NCBI GenBank assembly: GCA_038253885.1
Contig: JBBSGP010000094.1
Location: forward strand, 1 to 7,000
Source of the DNA: JALZAQ01 sp038253885
GTDB taxonomy: Bacteria; Gemmatimonadota; Gemmatimonadetes; Gemmatimonadales; Gemmatimonadaceae
Direction of reading: 5' to 3'
DNA length: 7,000 nucleotides
Within the stretch, counting starts at the first letter, position 1, and every line of letters starts with the position of its first letter. This document shows, piece by piece, positions 5,882 to 7,000 of the stretch. Below the pieces are notes generated by a model, which was given only the letters and a program-made list of their open reading frames with translations, was not told where the DNA came from and ran no database searches. The position numbers were made by a program, and so were the translations under genes.

Positions 5882-7000
5882 CTAGACCGTGACCGTCTTG
5901 CTCGTGGTGCTCGTGCGTCCGGTGTCGTCCGTCACCGTGAGCCTCACGGTGAAGGTGCCATGATTCTTGTACCTGTGCGACGTCGTGACTCCTGTTCCGG
6001 TCGCGCCATCACCGAAATTCCAGCTATACGTCAGGTTGCTTCCGGTGGACGCGCTCCCATCGAAGCTACAGCTCCGACCGTTGTTGCAGCTGGACGCAAA
6101 GCTCGCGACGGGCGCCGGCGCGGGCGGAGGCGCCGTGACCGTGACAGTCTGCGGTGCGCTCGTGTTCGTGCCACCCGCATCGGTGACCGTGAGCGTCACG
6201 CTGTAGCTGCCGGCCGCACGGTAGGTGTGCGTCGTCGTCACTCCGGACCCGTTCAGCGTCCCGTCACCGAACGCCCAGCTATAGGTCGCGCCTGCTTGAG
6301 CGGTGGAGCTGCTGCCGTCGAAGCTGCAGGCGAGGCCAGAGCAGCTCCACGTGAAGCTGGCTACCGGCCGACCGGGCGGTGGTGGCGGCGCGGCGCCGAT
6401 GAACGCCGAGTAGAGCAGCTTGTTCGGCGAACCGGTGCCAGGACTCTTCACGACACCCGCGGTCGCGTTTGACGTCAGCGCACTCAGCACGGCGGCCGGC
6501 GCCGCACCTGGGTTTGCCTCGAGATAGAGCGCGGCCGCGCCAGTGACGTGCGGCGTCGCCATCGACGTCCCGCTGATGGTATTGGTCGCAGTCGTAGAGC
6601 TATACCACGACGACGTGATGTTCACCCCGGGAGCAAAGATCTTCACGCACGTGCCGTAATTCGCCCAGCTCGCCTTGGTGTCCGTGATGTCAGTGGCGCT
6701 GACCGTGATCGCTGTGGCCACGTCGGCCGGCGACGTGGTGCAGGCATCCTGCGCGACCTGGAAGATGTTTCCGTTGCCCGCGGCAATCGCATAGGTGACA
6801 CCGGCCGCAATCGAGTTCGAGACGGCCTGATCGAGCGTCGCCGATTGGCTCCCGCCCAAGCTCATGTTCGCGACCGCGGACTGGCTGGCGCGACTGCCGC
6901 CTGGCTTGTGATCCGCTGTGACCCAGTCGATACCCGCGGTCACGCCCGAGGTCGATCCGCTCCCACCACAGTCGAGCACTCGAACGGCGACGAGACTCAC
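5882..7000 (-). CDS. Proteinase K/aqualysin-type S8 serine protease with two PKD domains (5' partial)
   Basis: This is the C-terminal 372 residues of a secreted subtilisin-family protease; the signal peptide, propeptide, catalytic Asp and His lie past the window edge, and the GTG at 6998-7000 is not the start. Visible catalytic-domain motifs are VAVRVLDCGGSGSTSG (about 4-19 of the visible part), ANMSLGG (44-50), the oxyanion Asn in AAGN (73-76), the nucleophile Ser146 in GTSMATPH (144-151) and SPNKLLYS (191-198), which closes the domain. The order and wording are those of the aqualysin I/proteinase K subfamily. Cys87 and Cys118 match an aqualysin disulfide. A Pro-rich linker (204-211) leads to PKD domain 1 (212-288, FGDG at 244-247). 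A second Pro/Ala linker leads to PKD domain 2 (297-372, FGDG at 329-332), which ends at the TAG stop. PKD domains in such enzymes commonly bind insoluble substrates or surfaces. An extracellular, protein-degrading role is inferred. Confidence 0.92.
   Translation of the reverse strand: MSLVAVRVLDCGGSGSTSGVTAGIDWVTADHKPGGSRASQSAVANMSLGGSQSATLDQAVSNSIAAGVTYAIAAGNGNIFQVAQDACTTSPADVATAITVSATDITDTKASWANYGTCVKIFAPGVNITSSWYSSTTATNTISGTSMATPHVTGAAALYLEANPGAAPAAVLSALTSNATAGVVKSPGTGSPNKLLYSAFIGAAPPPPPGRPVASFTWSCSGLACSFDGSSSTAQAGATYSWAFGDGTLNGSGVTTTHTYRAAGSYSVTLTVTDAGGTNTSAPQTVTVTAPPPAPAPVASFASSCNNGRSCSFDGSASTGSNLTYSWNFGDGATGTGVTTSHRYKNHGTFTVRLTVTDDTGRTSTTSKTVTV
6136..6364 (-). other. PKD domain 1 of the S8 protease
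   Basis: Residues 212-288 of the visible protein form an immunoglobulin-like PKD fold, from PVASFTWSC through SWAFGDG and HTYRAAGSYSVTLTVTD to TVTVT. Cys220 and Cys225 lie in adjacent strands and may form a disulfide. The second copy (about 5885-6112) has the same plan, with a Cys pair in SCNNGRSC and the motif SWNFGDG, so the two probably arose by duplication. Confidence 0.8.

Noticed and set aside
5869..5883. AGCTA-TCCTG-TAGCT inverted repeat reaching into the protease stop codon
   Set aside because: The stem is only 5 bp and AT-containing, with no U tract. It is too weak to call a terminator.
1..7000. CRISPR arrays, insertion sequences, tRNA or rRNA genes, or a novel defence or mobile system
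   Set aside because: I found no spaced direct repeats, transposase or integrase motifs, tRNA-like cloverleaf or rRNA sequence. The four genes are recognisable exported housekeeping or accessory proteins.

Overview
The window is high-GC bacterial DNA of ordinary Gram-negative gene content. An outer-membrane DUF5916 beta-barrel with an N-terminal CBM9-like domain, an OmpA-like protein, a soluble PQQ-type dehydrogenase and a proteinase K-like protease with PKD domains together suggest a soil-type Gemmatimonadota or Acidobacteriota bacterium. That assignment is inference from gene content and composition. No rRNA or other phylogenetic marker is present.

Layout. Positions 1-70 hold the tail of an upstream + strand transcription unit, closed by a textbook intrinsic terminator (36-70). 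Positions 71-184 are a leader in which I see no convincing promoter or Shine-Dalgarno sequence. From 185 to 2952 (+) lies one DUF5916-family gene that is split into two reading frames by a one-base shift near 911-914. Restoring one base gives a protein of about 922 residues. The gene converges, with an 18-bp gap and no visible terminator, on three minus-strand genes. Read in their own direction these are a proteinase K/aqualysin-type S8 protease with two PKD domains (5882 to beyond 7000, N-terminus outside the window), a secreted eight-bladed PQQ-dependent dehydrogenase (3827-5764), and a secreted OmpA-domain protein (2971-3660).

Intergenic regions. The 117 bp between the protease and the dehydrogenase hold two hairpins. 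Each closes fully only as minus-strand RNA, because its single non-Watson-Crick position is a G.U pair there and a C.A mismatch on the other strand. The 166 bp between the dehydrogenase and the OmpA gene carry a plausible sigma70-like promoter overlapping a small perfect inverted repeat, and a strong Shine-Dalgarno sequence that places the OmpA start at a GTG at 3660.

All four products are predicted to be exported: two to the outer membrane or periplasm, one periplasmic oxidase-type enzyme and one secreted protease. Nothing in the sequence ties them into one pathway, and I see no defence system, mobile element, CRISPR array or RNA gene. The points most worth a second look are the frameshift, the strand-specific hairpins and an insertion in the OmpA domain.
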